7,044 bases of DNA from an uncultured Collinsella sp. (lineage in GTDB: Bacteria > Actinomycetota > Coriobacteriia > Coriobacteriales > Coriobacteriaceae): assembly GCA_902478935.1 (NCBI GenBank), contig CABSMV010000096.1, positions 1-7,044 on the forward strand. The letters are read 5' to 3'. The stretch's first letter is position 1. Each line of letters opens with the position of its first letter. The position numbers were made by a program, and so were the translations under genes. Below the pieces are notes generated by a model. That model was given only the letters and a program-made list of their open reading frames with translations, was not told the origin of the DNA and ran no database searches. Positions 5,530 through 7,044 of this stretch are shown in pieces.

Positions 5530-7044
5530 CTATAACCTCTGGCACACCACGGACACTCGCTGCCCGTCAAAGCCGAAACCCCAGCGCATGCGACCCACGC
5601 CGGGGCGCGGTACACGGATTTCGTCGATGCCGTCGCGATCTATGTCGAGTAGCGACTGCACGGCCAGCAATTCCAGGCCCAGCGCATCCACATCGGGATC
5701 ATACATCAAGTTAATCGTTATCAGCGGGCGCTCGTCCAGCATGCCAATCGTATCTGCTACGTCGAACACAGCACCCGTAGGGAAAACCTGGATGTCCCAG
5801 CGACCCGCACCACACTTTCGCCTCGAGGCAGGATTGGCATAGCCTGGCAAGCCAAAGCAGAGCCCCTGCAAGAGCAGATGATATGGTAGCGGCTTATCTG
5901 GGTCGGTCTCACCGATTCTCGCATCCCCCAGGATACGGCTTAGCGCCCGCCTTACGGTATCCTCGTTCCCACGGCACAGCCCGTCGCGAAACGCATCGAC
6001 GTCTCGAATGTCTTCGGCAGCGCACTCAAACCACTCAACAATCACTAGACGCAAGGCCTGGCGAAGCTCTTTATTGGGCAATCGCAAAGCACGGAGACGA
6101 TCGCCATGCTCTGGCTCCTCAGTCATATCCGTCGTGAGAAAACCAGACAGATACAGCGCTGTCCACATGCTATCGTCAGGCGAGACATCTGGCTCTGCAG
6201 TGCCCAAACAAAGCGGGACCTCAGCACACCCATGGGCCTCGAGCAAATCAAACAAGACCGAAAGGCGGTCGAGATTCCACCCGGCAACTACCCTACTCAG
6301 GCAATCCGCATACCCATACAAATCGGCGCGTACAGGCGCCGTGCAGCCTCGGTCCAGAAAACCGATCGCACGCGCCGGACTCGAGCAATAGACCCTACCA
6401 AACCGATATCCCTCGAGCCATTCACGCGCATCATCAAGGTATTCCTCGCGCCCAGCATGATTCAACAGAGCCTGGACCTCGGCATCCGAAAAGCCGAACC
6501 AACGGTCACACCACGTCGAAAGCGGCGTCGTCAGACAATACGAGCAGCCATGCAAAGAAAGCGCCGCTTCGGCAGGGCCGGGACACTCCCCCATCAGACA
6601 TGCAAAGCGTAGCGAATGGCCCGCGGCAGCAATGGCGTCAAACAGCACACGGTCAAGTAGCCCTGCCGGATCGGCGCCGGAAACGCCCCTCGCGCTCGCA
6701 CGGCCCAACCACGCCGCGTCGTACCCATCAACGAGCAATACAACCTGCTCATCGCAGGCCATCTCCAGCAGCTCAATGAGCACACCGAGCACCGAGTCAA
6801 CCTCGACCTCGCTCGCCGCGCCACGCGCAACGCGTTCGATGTGACGCACCATGTCTCGAGCTAAATCAGGAGCCTCCAAAAGCGCCAGCAGGCGGGCGCA
6901 CTCGCCCGAAAGAGCATCGCGCACGACGTCGGCAACAGCGGGGCCACGCCTCGCAGCGCCAGAAAAGTCCAGCGATATCACCGGATAGCAAGCGTACTCA
7001 TCCCGATAGCGCCCGCCGTCTGCATCCCAAATCTGAGCATCGGC
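5530..7044 (-). CDS. AAA-ATPase-like / PD-(D/E)XK family protein, 5' end missing, degenerate motifs
   Basis: This is a large protein of the family with an AAA-ATPase-like domain (Pfam AAA-ATPase_like) and a C-terminal PD-(D/E)XK nuclease-like domain (formerly DUF1703). The family is common in gut anaerobes and its function is unknown. The frame is open to the window edge, so the GTG at 6981 is not the start: the residues before it (IWDADGGRYRDEYACYPVISLDF) fit the conserved segment that follows Walker A. 504 residues are visible; the Walker A region lies beyond the contig. Numbering from the edge: Walker-B-like VVLLVDGYD at 101-109, FGFSDAEV at 183-190, EWLEGYRFG at 208-216, WTALYLSGFL about 294-303, LPNKEL about 322-327, PYHLLLQGLCFGL about 387-399, GRWDI at 414-418, FDVAD at 427-431 and WGFGF at 488-492. 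The usual DEYD reads DGYD and the usual E-F-K reads D-V-A, so both activities may be lost. It is convergent with the GlfT-like gene, with no obvious functional link to it. Confidence 0.85.
   Translation of the reverse strand, partial: ADAQIWDADGGRYRDEYACYPVISLDFSGAARRGPAVADVVRDALSGECARLLALLEAPDLARDMVRHIERVARGAASEVEVDSVLGVLIELLEMACDEQVVLLVDGYDAAWLGRASARGVSGADPAGLLDRVLFDAIAAAGHSLRFACLMGECPGPAEAALSLHGCSYCLTTPLSTWCDRWFGFSDAEVQALLNHAGREEYLDDAREWLEGYRFGRVYCSSPARAIGFLDRGCTAPVRADLYGYADCLSRVVAGWNLDRLSVLFDLLEAHGCAEVPLCLGTAEPDVSPDDSMWTALYLSGFLTTDMTEEPEHGDRLRALRLPNKELRQALRLVIVEWFECAAEDIRDVDAFRDGLCRGNEDTVRRALSRILGDARIGETDPDKPLPYHLLLQGLCFGLPGYANPASRRKCGAGRWDIQVFPTGAVFDVADTIGMLDERPLITINLMYDPDVDALGLELLAVQSLLDIDRDGIDEIRVPRPGVGRMRWGFGFDGQRVSVVCQRL

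Overview
The window looks like a whole short contig from a moderately high-GC bacterium, GC in the high fifties percent by eye. It is most plausibly a gut member of the Coriobacteriia (Collinsella-like, Actinomycetota). That placement is inferred from G/C-ending codon preference, use of TTG starts and the gene families present; there is no marker gene. The first 29 bases are not genomic. They are the tail of the Nextera Read-1 transposase adapter, including the complete 19-bp mosaic end. The right end cuts through a gene.

Layout: four glycosyltransferase family 2 (GT2) genes lie head to tail on the minus strand. In transcription order they are 4233-3130, 3123-2083, 2008-890 and 877 to the contig end (truncated). 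Two structural types alternate, A-B-A-B. The A genes (4233-3130 and 2008-890) are close paralogues, about 90% identical in DNA over their catalytic N-terminal part, and both start with TTG. The B genes (3123-2083 and 877-30) are more distant paralogues of each other and start with ATG. Gaps within each A-B pair are 6 and 12 nt; the gap between the pairs is 74 nt and holds a possible extended -10 promoter. This suggests a tandemly duplicated two-gene module.

A 256-nt divergent intergenic region follows (4234-4489). It leads to a fifth, plus-strand glycosyltransferase (4490-5512) resembling galactofuranosyltransferases of the GlfT1/GlfT2 kind. Five glycosyltransferases in a row mark a surface polysaccharide or cell-wall glycan locus. 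The four GT2 enzymes probably add successive sugars to a lipid-linked or wall-linked glycan, and the GlfT-like enzyme probably adds galactofuranose. No flippase, polymerase, priming transferase or UDP-galactopyranose mutase is in view, so the rest of the pathway lies elsewhere.

Convergent with the GlfT-like gene, only 17 nt away, is a minus-strand gene (from beyond 7044 to 5530). It belongs to the uncharacterised AAA-ATPase-like plus PD-(D/E)XK family that is abundant in gut anaerobes. It keeps the fold signatures but has substitutions at the Walker-B glutamate and the nuclease E-x-K motif, so it may be a catalytically dead member. I see no tRNA, rRNA, CRISPR array or insertion sequence.
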